From: Brachyspira sp. CAG:484
GTDB lineage: Bacteria; Cyanobacteriota; Vampirovibrionia; Gastranaerophilales; Gastranaerophilaceae
NCBI GenBank assembly: GCA_000431315.1
Contig: HF989717.1
Span: 69,531-133,530 of the forward strand
Length of the DNA: 64,000 bases
Direction: 5' to 3'
The translations under genes were made by a program, and so were the position numbers. This document shows, in pieces, positions 48,739 through 57,464 of the stretch (within the stretch, counting starts at the first letter, position 1; each line of letters opens with the position of its first letter). The notes beneath the pieces were generated by a model, which made no database searches, was not told the DNA's origin, and saw only the letters and a program-made list of their open reading frames with translations.

Positions 48739-48954
48739 CTATTTCAATCTGAAGGTAATTCTTCCTCTAGTTAAGTCATATGGAGTCATTTCAACTTTTA
48801 CTCTGTCACCAGGTAAAATTCTTATGAAATTTTTTCTGATTTTCCCTGAGATATGTGCCAGAATTTCATGGTCATTTTCGAGTTTTACTCTGAACATTGC
48901 ATTCGGCATTGATTCTATTATAGTACCTTCTATTTCAATAACGTCTTTTGACAT
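48739..48954 (-). CDS. infA: Translation initiation factor IF-1
   Basis: 71 residues. Starts SKDVIEIEGTIIESMPNAMF, RVKLENDHEILAHISGKIRK, then IRILPGDRVKVEMTPYDLTR and GRITFRLK. First gene of the cluster; map, adk and secY, often found here, are absent from this side. Confidence 0.97.
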   Translation of the reverse strand: MSKDVIEIEGTIIESMPNAMFRVKLENDHEILAHISGKIRKNFIRILPGDRVKVEMTPYDLTRGRITFRLK

Positions 48955-49273
48955 AAGTTCCTCATTTTCGGCTTTATTCCCGGAAACGTACGTTGTGCTT
49001 ATCTTTCTAAGGGGTACGCCCCGATTTTACATGTGCATAATACACCCCTTTTAAGGGCATAATATAATATTACTTGTAAAATATTTGAATGCAAGCAGTT
49101 TGCTTGTGTTTTCATGCAATTTTATTAGAAAAATTTATGCTTGTTTTTTTAATAACGCCACACTATCAATAAATATCAGCATGTTTAAAATTCCTTATTA
49201 AGGCAACTTTTAGGCTTTTTGTAAATTTTTCTTAATAATTCTAATTTATTTATTTTTAATTAAACAATTACTT
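48955..49273. other. Spacer upstream of infA, no gene seen
   Basis: AT-rich 319 bp that should hold the promoter of the - strand ribosomal cluster. A leader GTGTATTATGCACATG lies within it. A 10-bp match AAGGGGTGTA near 49045 recurs as AAGGGGTACG nearby. I see no clear -35/-10 pair and no known r-protein leader. Confidence 0.4.
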
Positions 49274-50048
49274 TCAGGGATAATCTTCTGGGATAGTCCA
49301 GCTGTTCCTTATTATTTTGGCTGCGCATTTATAGCCGAAATTTTTTTCTGAGCAGTCTTTGTCTATTACTTCATCATCATCGTTATAGCCGTATGGGAGT
49401 ATGCCTTTACCGTTTACTCTTACGAAATAAAAAACATCTCTGCCGAATTTATTTGGTTTGCCGCCTCCGTTTATGTCTATTAATATAAGGCTTGACTGTC
49501 CCTGGGTATAAGTGTTGTCATCCGGATCTACACTTGAATCAAAGCCGGCATAACTAAATCCGCTCATAAATGTACCATCTGATAATATTACAGATTCCCG
49601 CCATCCTCTTAAGATTGCATGTATAATATCCTGTTTGCCGTTTGCTCTGTACCAGGGTGTATTTGATGTATATCCGCATTGTTTTTCATTTTCACAAATA
49701 TGAAGTATTTTCAGATAAGGTTTCCAGTAAGTATTAAAGTAACTGGTGGAATTACTGCTTACATTCCAGTTTACTGACTCGCCGTTATCAAGTTCAGAAT
49801 GTTTAAAAGCCTGGTTCAGCATTGTATAACTCTTTTGAAGTCGTGCTATGGTATTTTTCTTCTCATAGCCGGCAATAATATTTGGTAAAGTCATTGCTGC
49901 GACTACACCAATAATACCAAGAGTAATCAATACCTCCGCTAATGTGAACGCATAAATACGGGATAATCCCAAAGCGTGAGAAAGCCCGCCGGCACTATCT
50001 AAGCCCCCCCCCCTTCTTTGAAATTGAAGCTATAATTGAGTTTTGCAT
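49274..50048 (-). CDS. Phase-variable prepilin-like protein, out of frame (poly-G locus 3)
   Basis: ATG at 50048 behind AAAGGAGATTAGAAAC. MQNSIIASISKK leads into 10 G (50013-50004); as written it stops after 17 residues. With 9 or 12 G it joins a 257-residue (9 G) frame: SAGGLSHALGLSRIYA, then FTLAEVLITLGIIGVVAAMT, complete signal with Glu at +5. The globular part has ICENEKQCGY and a Cys pair in SEKNFGYKC. It would encode a full prepilin when the tract changes length. An in-frame internal start at 49972 (MGLSRIYA) could give a short-leader form without the tract. Confidence 0.8.
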
Positions 50049-50154
50049 GTTTCTAATCTCCTTTGCTGTATTTACATTTCCTTTTGTAATGCAATTTAGT
50101 TTTCTGCTCTTAGTATATTATAAACTATTTTACTTAAACTTTCAATTGGATTAT

Positions 50155-50904
50155 TTAAATGTGCATGTTTTTCAACATATCTGCTGATGTTGTTCCGCCT
50201 TTTTCTGTAACATCGCATCCGGAAGGCATAAGTCTATATTGTTTATTTTTTTCTTTTACAAACGAAAGTTTAAATAAATCATATCCCCATTTGTTAGGTC
50301 CTTTTTGTCCATTTACATCTACTAAAAAAGCAAATGGTGCATAATCATTTCTGTCATTGCTAGCAATAATTATGGTGCCGTCATTGAATACATAAACAGT
50401 ATTCCTGTTATTTATCTGGCTTTTATTATACGGGCAATTACTTTCCAGTGTTCCAACCTCATCGTCTGACATATCAGGATGGAATTCTTTATATACTTCA
50501 GTGTAGCTTTTATAAGAAGACGGAGGGATACATTTATCAGCCAAAGCATTACCCTGGCAAACTTTTATAAATTTCAAATTTTTTCTAAGTTCATTTCCAA
50601 ATGCTTTACATTCACTTATAGTATTTGTTGAATTTGACTTTCCTTCATAAACATGTACGCATCCTGTTTCTCCCCCAACATCGAAAACTGCTTTTGAATA
50701 AGCCTGTGATAGCGTTGAATAAACCTTTTTATATTGATTTTTAAGCACCATTTTCTGATATTTTTGGGTTAAAACGGGTAAAGTCATTGCTGCGACCACT
50801 CCGATTATGCCGAGAGTGATTAGAACTTCTGCAAGAGTAAATGCAGATTTTTTTAAAGTACTGCTTTCTGCATGATATACAAAAAATATGTAGCTTATCT
50901 TCAT
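50155..50904 (-). CDS. Prepilin-like protein, divergent from XRE regulator
   Basis: 249 residues. A ~21-residue leader ends STLKKSA, followed by FTLAEVLITLGIIGVVAAMT. The globular part has Cys pairs (GETGCVHVYEG, SECKAF, KVCQGNALADKC) and PSGCDVTEKGGTTSAD. No poly-G tract. Lies next to poly-G locus 3 and diverges from the XRE gene at 51008 (103 bp between). Confidence 0.85.
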   Translation of the reverse strand: MKISYIFFVYHAESSTLKKSAFTLAEVLITLGIIGVVAAMTLPVLTQKYQKMVLKNQYKKVYSTLSQAYSKAVFDVGGETGCVHVYEGKSNSTNTISECKAFGNELRKNLKFIKVCQGNALADKCIPPSSYKSYTEVYKEFHPDMSDDEVGTLESNCPYNKSQINNRNTVYVFNDGTIIIASNDRNDYAPFAFLVDVNGQKGPNKWGYDLFKLSFVKEKNKQYRLMPSGCDVTEKGGTTSADMLKNMHI

Positions 50905-51007
50905 TTTTTAATCCCCTGATGAATTATATGACATTATGAACATTATAATGTTCATAAAAACATTATTACGCATTTTGATAATTTTGTCAATAATTTAGGA
51001 TTAAATT

Positions 51008-51226
51008 ATGAAAGATGACAGATTGCTTCAATTAGGACAAAAGATTAGATATGAACGTTTAAAACGCGGATTAAGCCAGGATGATCTGGAGGAAAAATCC
51101 GGTGTGTCAAGAAGGACTATCAGTGAAATAGAACGCGGAAATGCTGATATTAGATATACAAATTTATACCAGATAGCCGAGGCTTTCGGTATGCCGATTT
51201 CTGACCTTCTGGCTTTTAAGCTCTGA
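51008..51226 (+). CDS. XRE-family HTH regulator, divergent from prepilin gene
   Basis: 72 residues, HTH_3 domain: LGQKIRYERLKRGLSQDDLE, EKSGVSRRTISEIERGNADI and LYQIAEAFGMPISDLLAFKL. Immediately divergent from the prepilin gene, as at 20368 and 35558. Alone it could bind the shared spacer, which contains an ATTATGAACATTATAATGTTCATAA dyad around 50932-50957 (arms ATGAACATTAT / ATAATGTTCAT). Confidence 0.82.
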   Translation: MKDDRLLQLGQKIRYERLKRGLSQDDLEEKSGVSRRTISEIERGNADIRYTNLYQIAEAFGMPISDLLAFKL

Positions 51227-51315
51227 TTGTTAACATTTTTTACAATATTTTGATTTGCTGAAAACAGCCGTAATTCAAATACTTTATATATATAGTTACA
51301 ATAAGGAGAGTAATT

Positions 51316-51693
51316 ATGGCTTACAGAGTAGATGGTATTGAATCTGAAGACGAATTAAAAAAAGCCCAGGCTGCTGCACAGGCTCAAGGTGCTTCAATTC
51401 CAAACTATAATGAGTGGGCTCAAATTATGAAAGAATTGAGTGAAGCGGGTGTTGAGTCTACCGGTTCATATTCCGGAGATAAGGCTAAATTGAAAGAAAT
51501 TGAAACAGCTGTTGAAGAATTTATTAAAGATGTTCAGGTTGAACAGATTGCACAGCAAAGAAAACAGGAAACCCAGCAGGTTAAAGAAACTTCTGAAACT
51601 GACAGCGAGCAGACTATTAAGGCGAATGTAGCAAATGCTACAAGTTCGGAAATTATGGCGAATTATATGAAGTATTTTCACTTAATGTCATAA
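51316..51693 (+). CDS. Small acidic helical protein, unknown function
   Basis: 125 residues. AYRVDGIESEDELKKAQAAA, then helical acidic stretches (GDKAKLKEIETAVEEFIKDV) and a Gln/Thr-rich part (QQRKQETQQVKETSETDSEQ). No signal or membrane segment. GGAGAG precedes it. A GCCGTAAT box, identical to the -10 of the sigma-28-like promoter at 29814, lies ~40 bases before the ATG but the -35 part is weak. Function unknown. Confidence 0.5.
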   Translation: MAYRVDGIESEDELKKAQAAAQAQGASIPNYNEWAQIMKELSEAGVESTGSYSGDKAKLKEIETAVEEFIKDVQVEQIAQQRKQETQQVKETSETDSEQTIKANVANATSSEIMANYMKYFHLMS

Positions 51694-51700
51694 AAAAAAA

Positions 51701-51727
51701 GCCTCTCATTAAGAGAGGCTTTTTTTA
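51701..51727. terminator. Bidirectional terminator
   Basis: GCCTCTC/GAGAGGC stem with A-run before and T-run after, between two convergent genes. Confidence 0.88.
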
Positions 51728-51728
51728 T

Positions 51729-52376
51729 TTAATGCTTAAGCGTTTTTACTCTGGTAAACGGCCAGAATAAAAATACAGCTTTACCAATAAATCTGTCTTC
51801 CGGAAGCAGTCCCCAGTATCTGCCGTCCTGGGAATTCCCTCTATTATCACCGAGCATAAGGTAGTGCTTATCTGGAATAACCGCAGGTCCGCACAGCATA
51901 GCTTCTGTGCAAGGCGGATAATCATACGGGCTTTTTATATAAGGTTCATTAAGAGGTTTATCGTTAATATAGACAGTATATTTTCCGTTTTCATCAGCTT
52001 TTATTTCAAATTTATCTCCGGGCATTCCAACAACACGTTTTATGTATGCAATATCTTTGCAGAAAAAGCCTGTTAATCTTGCAAACACTCTTAACGGAGT
52101 ATTTTTTAGCTGCTCAAACGGCGGGTAGAATACCATTATGTCACCGCGCCGGGGGGTTGAATAAAATCTTGAAAATCTTTCTACAAATATTCTGTCACCT
52201 TCAATTAATGTTGGCCGCATTGAGCCTGATGGTATCCATCGGATTTCACCTACAAAAAATCTGATAATTATTACCATTACTATTACAAATACTACAGTTT
52301 CAACAGTTTCTTTTATTGCAGGTTTGTTTTTTTTATAAAAATTTTTAAATTTTTCTTTTAACTCTTCTTTACTCAT
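51729..52376 (-). CDS. lepB: Signal peptidase I
   Basis: 215 residues. N-terminal membrane anchor (TVVFVIVMVIIIRFFVGEIR), then WIPSGSMRPTLIEGD with the catalytic Ser, YIKRVVGMPGDKFE with the catalytic Lys, and GDNRGNSQDGRYWGLLPEDR. It cleaves signal peptides on the outer face of the inner membrane. It overlaps the upstream prenyl synthase gene by 8 bases. Confidence 0.95.
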   Translation of the reverse strand: MSKEELKEKFKNFYKKNKPAIKETVETVVFVIVMVIIIRFFVGEIRWIPSGSMRPTLIEGDRIFVERFSRFYSTPRRGDIMVFYPPFEQLKNTPLRVFARLTGFFCKDIAYIKRVVGMPGDKFEIKADENGKYTVYINDKPLNEPYIKSPYDYPPCTEAMLCGPAVIPDKHYLMLGDNRGNSQDGRYWGLLPEDRFIGKAVFLFWPFTRVKTLKH

Positions 52377-53238
52377 TTTTTAAAATATCCAAAAGCTCTA
52401 TGATTGCCGATTTATAACGATTATTATCTAATTTTAGCAGTTTTTGTTTAGTTCTATCTATATAATTATTTAACAAAGATTTAGTTTTTTCAATCCCTGC
52501 TTCCGGATGTTCTGCATTACCTGAAAATATAACCGGTGCATTATAGATACCTTCTGCGACATCATTGTTTTCTTTTGAATTATCCTGCCGGGTAACATTA
52601 AGCAGGTCATCTCTGATTTGGAAAGCTATGCCGAAAAGTTTTGCAAATTCAGCATTGTCCGGCGGTAAATTCTCCAGAAGTAAGGCTGCTTTTATTGAAG
52701 CTTCAAATAGGGCACCTGTTTTTTTATAAGACTTTTCTATATACTGTTCCAGACCTGTTATGTGAAATCTTGAAAAATGCTGGTCAATTTCTCCGCTGCA
52801 CATATTATCTATTACTGTTGAAAATATTTTTACCAGCTCAATTGAGTTTAGCTCTGTTAATTTTTGGAGGGTAACTGATAATATATAATCCCCTGAGATG
52901 ACAGCAAGCCGGTTATTAAAAACGGCATTCATAGTTTTTTTAGCTCTTCTCAATTTTCCGTTATCAATTACATCATCATGTATTAATGAGGCGTTGTGAA
53001 TTAATTCCACAATGCTCTGTATTTTTATATGTGCATCGGTAATATTTATGTTACAGGCTTTTAAATATAAAAAAGCAAGCACCGGACGGATACGCTTTGA
53101 AGGTGCAAGGAGAAACTCTTTTATCCCTGTGTGCAGTATTGTTTTTTCTGAAAACGAATTTTCTATTTCTTTGTTTAATTTATGTAATTCTTCATCAACC
53201 TCTGATGCGATTTTTCTATAGGATTTTTCAAAGCTCAT
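52369..53238 (-). CDS. Polyprenyl diphosphate synthase
   Basis: 289 residues. First Asp-rich motif in LIHNASLIHDDVIDNGKLRR, second in GIAFQIRDDLLNVTRQD, and APSKRIRPVLAFLYLKAC. It elongates isoprenoid chains, most likely for quinones or undecaprenyl carriers; chain length is not predictable here. Overlaps lepB. Confidence 0.9.
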   Translation of the reverse strand: MSFEKSYRKIASEVDEELHKLNKEIENSFSEKTILHTGIKEFLLAPSKRIRPVLAFLYLKACNINITDAHIKIQSIVELIHNASLIHDDVIDNGKLRRAKKTMNAVFNNRLAVISGDYILSVTLQKLTELNSIELVKIFSTVIDNMCSGEIDQHFSRFHITGLEQYIEKSYKKTGALFEASIKAALLLENLPPDNAEFAKLFGIAFQIRDDLLNVTRQDNSKENNDVAEGIYNAPVIFSGNAEHPEAGIEKTKSLLNNYIDRTKQKLLKLDNNRYKSAIIELLDILKNE

Positions 53239-53251
53239 ATAAGCATCATAA

Positions 53252-53288
53252 CATAAAGAAAAACGACTTACTATAATAGTCAGTCGTT
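53252..53288 (-). terminator. Terminator of the 53350-54777 gene
   Basis: AACGACTTACTAT/ATAGTCAGTCGTT stem with one mismatch; on the - strand it is followed by TTTTTCTTT. Confidence 0.8.
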
Positions 53289-53349
53289 GGAAAATTAATA
53301 GGAAAAAGGAAAAAGGGAAAGGAAATATCTTTTATCCGTTTATCATCTT

Positions 53350-54777
53350 TTAGCCAAAAGTTTTGAAAGATGATTCAACGTTCTTTTCAATTACTTTTGA
53401 TACTGAATCCATTTCTGTAGAAATTGCATCCTGTTCAGTATCAAGCTGTTTTAATCTCAATTCAAGGTTTTTATCTTCAGCCTGAACAATTTCAATTTTG
53501 GAATTTATGTCCTGAATTGATTGATCGTAGGTATATTTATCATATTCATACTGGTTCATTGCGTCATTATAGGCGTCCTGATCAGTAGTTGTAGATGTTG
53601 TAAGTGCATATGTAACTTCATTACCTTCGCCGTCAGGAATAGTTACTGATATGTATCTGCCTGAGGAGTCTTTTTCCATTTTACAGCCGTCAACAGCTTT
53701 TACTTCCTCAATTTTTGTATCGCTGCCAATAGTGTAGCAGTTGATATTTGTTTTAGAAGAACCATTGTCGTATTCCGCCCCTTCAACCTCGGTTTTCTTA
53801 TAGAAATAAGGTATACTGTTGCCTGTTTCGGAATCCTTTACATATCTTACATACCATTCTCCTGTTTGATCACCGTTGTTATATTTGTTGTTTAACAATG
53901 TGAGGTATGCTTGTTCTTCTTCAATAAGTTTCTGTATTTGTTCGCTTGTTAATCCTGCCATTTCAGGATATTTTGTTATGCTGTTTATCTGGCTCTGTGT
54001 AAGATATTCTTTTACTTCTTCTTCCACATAAGCTTCTTTTTCGTATTGACCTTCAGCATTTTTGGTTACAAGCGTAACTGCTGCATCAGGGTCATCTTTT
54101 GATCCATCCCAGATACAAATAACCAGATCATCCTCGGTTTTACCTTCGAGAGGAGTTTTATTTGTTTCATCTCCGGTATAGAAAGAACCGTCTTCATCTT
54201 TAAATACCTGTTGAGCTTCTGTATAACCATCCTCAAAAAGATAGTATTCAAAGTTTGCGATTTCTTCTTCCGTACATAATACAGTACCCGGAACCATTTT
54301 AGGTCTTTCTACGAAGTAGCCGCCTTCATCTTCCTGAACTGTGTAGCTGTTGCCTTCAATAGAAATTGTGTTTTGAATAGTTGCTCCTGTCGGCATCTGA
54401 CCAAGTGTTCTCAGTGGTGTTGCACCAACTGAATACCCTTCTGCATTTTTTGTAATAACACTTGATGCTGCTGCAACAGGTGTAAAATCTTCCTGCCATT
54501 TTGAAAGATAGCTTATTGTATATGTACCGTCATTTTGTGCAATTAATGCGGTAATCTGATTCATCAATGAACCATCTTCAAATGTATAAGTAGTTTTTGT
54601 ATAGTCATCAATAGATGGAGGAACCGGAACTGACATACCAAGCAAATCGTTGTAATAATTGGCAGACTCATTTGACAGCGAAGTACGCTGCTGGTTGATT
54701 TGCTGACCTTCGAACTCGACGTTGTTTTTTCGAGCTGTCAGGCCTAAAAATCTAGCTTGTGAAGCTGCCATTCCCAT
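53350..54777 (-). CDS. MGMAASQAR-family protein, long form
   Basis: 475 residues. Starts MGMAASQARFLGLTARKNNV, ending LRLKQLDTEQDAISTEMDSV, SKVIEKNVESSFKTFG, both shared with the 28646 protein. The middle is unique, acidic and repeat-like (DDGSLMN..., YTISYLSKWQ, EEEIANFEYYLFEDG), and contains a long Thr/Ser-rich part. No signal peptide. A sigma-28-like promoter lies upstream. Possibly a surface-filament or secretion substrate; unproven. Confidence 0.65.
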   Translation of the reverse strand: MGMAASQARFLGLTARKNNVEFEGQQINQQRTSLSNESANYYNDLLGMSVPVPPSIDDYTKTTYTFEDGSLMNQITALIAQNDGTYTISYLSKWQEDFTPVAAASSVITKNAEGYSVGATPLRTLGQMPTGATIQNTISIEGNSYTVQEDEGGYFVERPKMVPGTVLCTEEEIANFEYYLFEDGYTEAQQVFKDEDGSFYTGDETNKTPLEGKTEDDLVICIWDGSKDDPDAAVTLVTKNAEGQYEKEAYVEEEVKEYLTQSQINSITKYPEMAGLTSEQIQKLIEEEQAYLTLLNNKYNNGDQTGEWYVRYVKDSETGNSIPYFYKKTEVEGAEYDNGSSKTNINCYTIGSDTKIEEVKAVDGCKMEKDSSGRYISVTIPDGEGNEVTYALTTSTTTDQDAYNDAMNQYEYDKYTYDQSIQDINSKIEIVQAEDKNLELRLKQLDTEQDAISTEMDSVSKVIEKNVESSFKTFG

Positions 54778-54822
54778 GGTTGTCTAAACATTCCTTTCTT
54801 GTAAATTACTTTTACACATGCT

Positions 54823-54850
54823 ATATCGACAATCATGGCGTGAAACTTTA
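54823..54850 (-). promoter_or_regulatory. Sigma-28-like promoter
   Basis: On the - strand TAAAGTTT (54850-54843), 12-bp spacer, GTCGATAT (54830-54823). Same spacing as at 29814 and 56911. About 46 bases before the ATG. Confidence 0.72.
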
Positions 54851-54887
54851 ATATTACGGGGATTATGTTACAAATTTGTAATATTAG

Positions 54888-55181
54888 TTACAAATTTTTA
54901 TGTTTCATCTGAATGATTTTCTTTTTAATCAAATTATTACGTTCGGATTTTTCAATATATTTTATTAATTCATTAACCAGAGGGTGGTATTTTTCGTCAA
55001 TATCTTTAAATGATATTTCAGAAAAAGCTGAAACTTCCATTTCTGTAAAAAGATTTTTCAAATCAATGAGAACATTTTTGCCGTTCAGCGAAAAATTAAT
55101 GTAGATAATTTTGCCGTCTTTAATATCAAAATCAATTTTATCGCAAATTTCAGGATAATCTTTTAATTTAATAATTTCCAT
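54888..55181 (-). CDS. Small protein, unknown function
   Basis: 97 residues. Alpha-beta look: EIIKLKDYPEICDKIDFDIK, DGKIIYINFSLNGKNVLIDL, then basic C-terminal helix (YIEKSERNNLIKKKIIQMKH). No motif recognised. In the same direction as its neighbours, about 50 bases after the metallopeptidase-like gene. Confidence 0.5.
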   Translation of the reverse strand: MEIIKLKDYPEICDKIDFDIKDGKIIYINFSLNGKNVLIDLKNLFTEMEVSAFSEISFKDIDEKYHPLVNELIKYIEKSERNNLIKKKIIQMKHKNL

Positions 55182-55232
55182 AAAGCCCTCACATCACACA
55201 AATTATAAACTATTATTGCAAAGTATGCAACT

Positions 55233-56891
55233 CTATGCGTAAGTCCACCATTTCCAGTCAGGAACTGCTTCCTCGGCTGTTTTATGTGTACCGTCTTCGT
55301 TGGTGTTATAACCTCCGTCTATGTGATCTATAATAGTTTGTTTTTCATCCGGACCGTCAACGGCTGTGGTTAATCTGCCTGCATCGTATTCATCTCCTGC
55401 AATACTGTCAACATAATCTGCATCGGTCTGATATGCGACATATTCACCCCATGCACAGCTTGTAAGATAGAATAATCTGTTAACATCATCTGGATTGCTT
55501 ACAACTGTTGCCCAGTTATCATTGTAATAATTATATTCTGTTTCATCAATAAATCCCATATCATAAAGAGTTTTGATATTACTTAGATTAAGTGATGCTG
55601 TTTCAGTCGGATTGCTTGCCGGTGTGTAGAATTGTGATGCGGTTGCGTGTGTAAGTTCATGAACCATAACATCAACTAATTCATACCAGTTTTTGTCAAG
55701 AAGACTTATGTCTAAAGTAATGCCTAAGTCATCTGTTGCAGTGTCTTCATCGGACGCCCAGACAGAAACTTCGTGGGTGGTTCCGTTATATTCATACTCA
55801 AATGCACCTGCAAGACAAGTGTATGAGCCAAGTGTTATATATCCGGAAGTATTGCCTTCATTCAAATCTGCCATTGCAATATTTCCAACTTTTATTGTAT
55901 TGTGGGTATCTGTTTGGCTTTTCAGCTTGTTAAGTGCGTTAAGCTGCATTGTCAGCCCTGCTGCTCTTAAGTATTCTTCGGTTTTTTCAAGAACAAATTC
56001 CAGTTTCTGCTGATCACTCATATGGCTGTATTTGTTTTGTATTTCCGCAGCATAAGTGTTAACTTTATTCTTATATGTCACTATACTGTTGCCGATTTCA
56101 TCACCTATAAATGCCTTGATTTCTTCAAACGATAATGTTGAATTATCATCTTTATCTAATACATCAAAAATTCTGTTTAAAGAACCAAAAAAGTCGTAGT
56201 TGCTGTCTTCCCAGTCATCATTCTGGGTAAGTGCAATCAACTGCGCCCTTGTAATTCCTGTTTCAGCAGTAATACTCGGATCCAGAGAGTTCAAATATTC
56301 AAACATTGATGTTGTATCATTAAATTCATCAATAAAAGACTTTTTGTTAGGATCAGGTTCTTCTAATTCAGGACCATCACCACCTGTTTCGCCGGTTTCT
56401 CCGCCTTCTTCAGTACCGCCTGTTTCACCTCCGCCTTCAACTTCGCCTCCGCCTTCTTCGGTGTCGTCTGTCTTTTTGTGATGCAAATCATAGATGATTT
56501 GTTTAATATTACTTATTGTAGATTGTGAGAGGTCTTTGTATGTGGAAGAAAAAGTTATTACTTCCGGCTCGGATGTGTTTGCAGGTGCATGGATAACCTC
56601 ATCGCAGGCATTGTTTAATTCTTCAGTAGAAAGGACAGAACTTACATCTGTTATGTCAGATGTTTTTCCGTTAATTTCAACAGTGTCAACCGGTGTGTAG
56701 TTAACCTTGCTTACAATATTAATATTGTCTAAATCTATGGATATAGCCTGATTGGCAAGTTCGTAGTCAGAAATATTAATTTTGCTGACTACTTCAATAT
56801 CATCTACAGAAGCATTTATGCTCGCAGAAACAGATGACTGAACATCTTTTTTTATTGTATATTGTAATAATTTAGAGCTGTCAATTTGCAT
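55233..56891 (-). CDS. EF-hand protein with HExxH metallopeptidase-like motif
   Basis: 552 residues. Long N-terminal beta-rich region (VSASINASVDDIEVVSKINI), a Gly/Glu-rich linker (residues ~145-180, EEGGGEVEGGGETGG), an EF-hand loop (DKDDNSTLSFEE, near residue 245), and HELTH at residues 411-415 in VDVMVHELTHATASQFY, with a possible third ligand Glu in CAWGEYVAY ~70 residues later. A zinc metallopeptidase activity is inferred. Without a signal peptide its secretion route is unknown. A sigma-28-like promoter precedes it. Confidence 0.7.
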   Translation of the reverse strand: MQIDSSKLLQYTIKKDVQSSVSASINASVDDIEVVSKINISDYELANQAISIDLDNINIVSKVNYTPVDTVEINGKTSDITDVSSVLSTEELNNACDEVIHAPANTSEPEVITFSSTYKDLSQSTISNIKQIIYDLHHKKTDDTEEGGGEVEGGGETGGTEEGGETGETGGDGPELEEPDPNKKSFIDEFNDTTSMFEYLNSLDPSITAETGITRAQLIALTQNDDWEDSNYDFFGSLNRIFDVLDKDDNSTLSFEEIKAFIGDEIGNSIVTYKNKVNTYAAEIQNKYSHMSDQQKLEFVLEKTEEYLRAAGLTMQLNALNKLKSQTDTHNTIKVGNIAMADLNEGNTSGYITLGSYTCLAGAFEYEYNGTTHEVSVWASDEDTATDDLGITLDISLLDKNWYELVDVMVHELTHATASQFYTPASNPTETASLNLSNIKTLYDMGFIDETEYNYYNDNWATVVSNPDDVNRLFYLTSCAWGEYVAYQTDADYVDSIAGDEYDAGRLTTAVDGPDEKQTIIDHIDGGYNTNEDGTHKTAEEAVPDWKWWTYA

Positions 56892-56910
56892 TAAAATGCC
56901 TCCGTATCTG

Positions 56911-56938
56911 GTATCGGATTTTCGGAGGATAAACTTTA
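56911..56938 (-). promoter_or_regulatory. Sigma-28-like promoter
   Basis: On the - strand TAAAGTTT (56938-56931), 12-bp spacer, TCCGATAC (56918-56911), 20 bases before the ATG. Third copy of the same box in the window. Confidence 0.72.
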
Positions 56939-56978
56939 GAAAATTTTTAATTATGTAACATTAATTTTACAAATGCAG

Positions 56979-57449
56979 TTAATTTCTGAACCTGTCGGAA
57001 AGATAAGAAAGTATTGCACCTCCTATTTCTTCGTTAGGGTCAAACACTGACTGCCGGGGGGTTATAGAATTTTGTATAAGCATACTGACAAGCGGTCCAA
57101 AGGCATCAGGAACCTGAATTTTCCGGTATATACCTGCCAGGAATGTCTGTATATTCGGAGAACGGGTTTTGTTAAACCTTGAAAGAACAGGATACATTTT
57201 ATCTATGCCTTTTGTTCCGTTATCTATCATTCTGTCAAGAATATAAAGAGATTCTGTTATCTGGTCTTCATTATTTGAATTTTTCAAAACCTCTTTTAAA
57301 TAAGGAAGCCCCAGTTCTTTTTGTTTCACAAAATAGTCTACCTTTGTCTGATTAAATTGGCAGTAGTTTTGGTGAACCGTCGGCTGTATCACAGTACAAG
57401 GCGCAGAATATTTGCAGTTGTAGTAGTTATTTATTGATTGAATATCCAT
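56979..57449 (-). CDS. Small protein with HEAT-like helical layout
   Basis: 156 residues. Cys/Tyr-rich start (SINNYYNCKYSAPCTVIQPT), then helix pairs (VDYFVKQKELGLPYLKEVLK, ITESLYILDRMIDNGTKGID, SPNIQTFLAGIYRKIQVPDA) as in short HEAT-repeat proteins. No catalytic motif. 15 bases after the membrane protein gene, so in one operon with it. Confidence 0.55.
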   Translation of the reverse strand: MDIQSINNYYNCKYSAPCTVIQPTVHQNYCQFNQTKVDYFVKQKELGLPYLKEVLKNSNNEDQITESLYILDRMIDNGTKGIDKMYPVLSRFNKTRSPNIQTFLAGIYRKIQVPDAFGPLVSMLIQNSITPRQSVFDPNEEIGGAILSYLSDRFRN

Positions 57450-57464
57450 TTGAAGCTCCTGCCG

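Noticed and set aside
28646..54777. MGMAASQAR proteins as flagellin
   Set aside because: Only the general two-ended layout and the promoter resemble flagellar proteins; no flagellin terminal motif is present.
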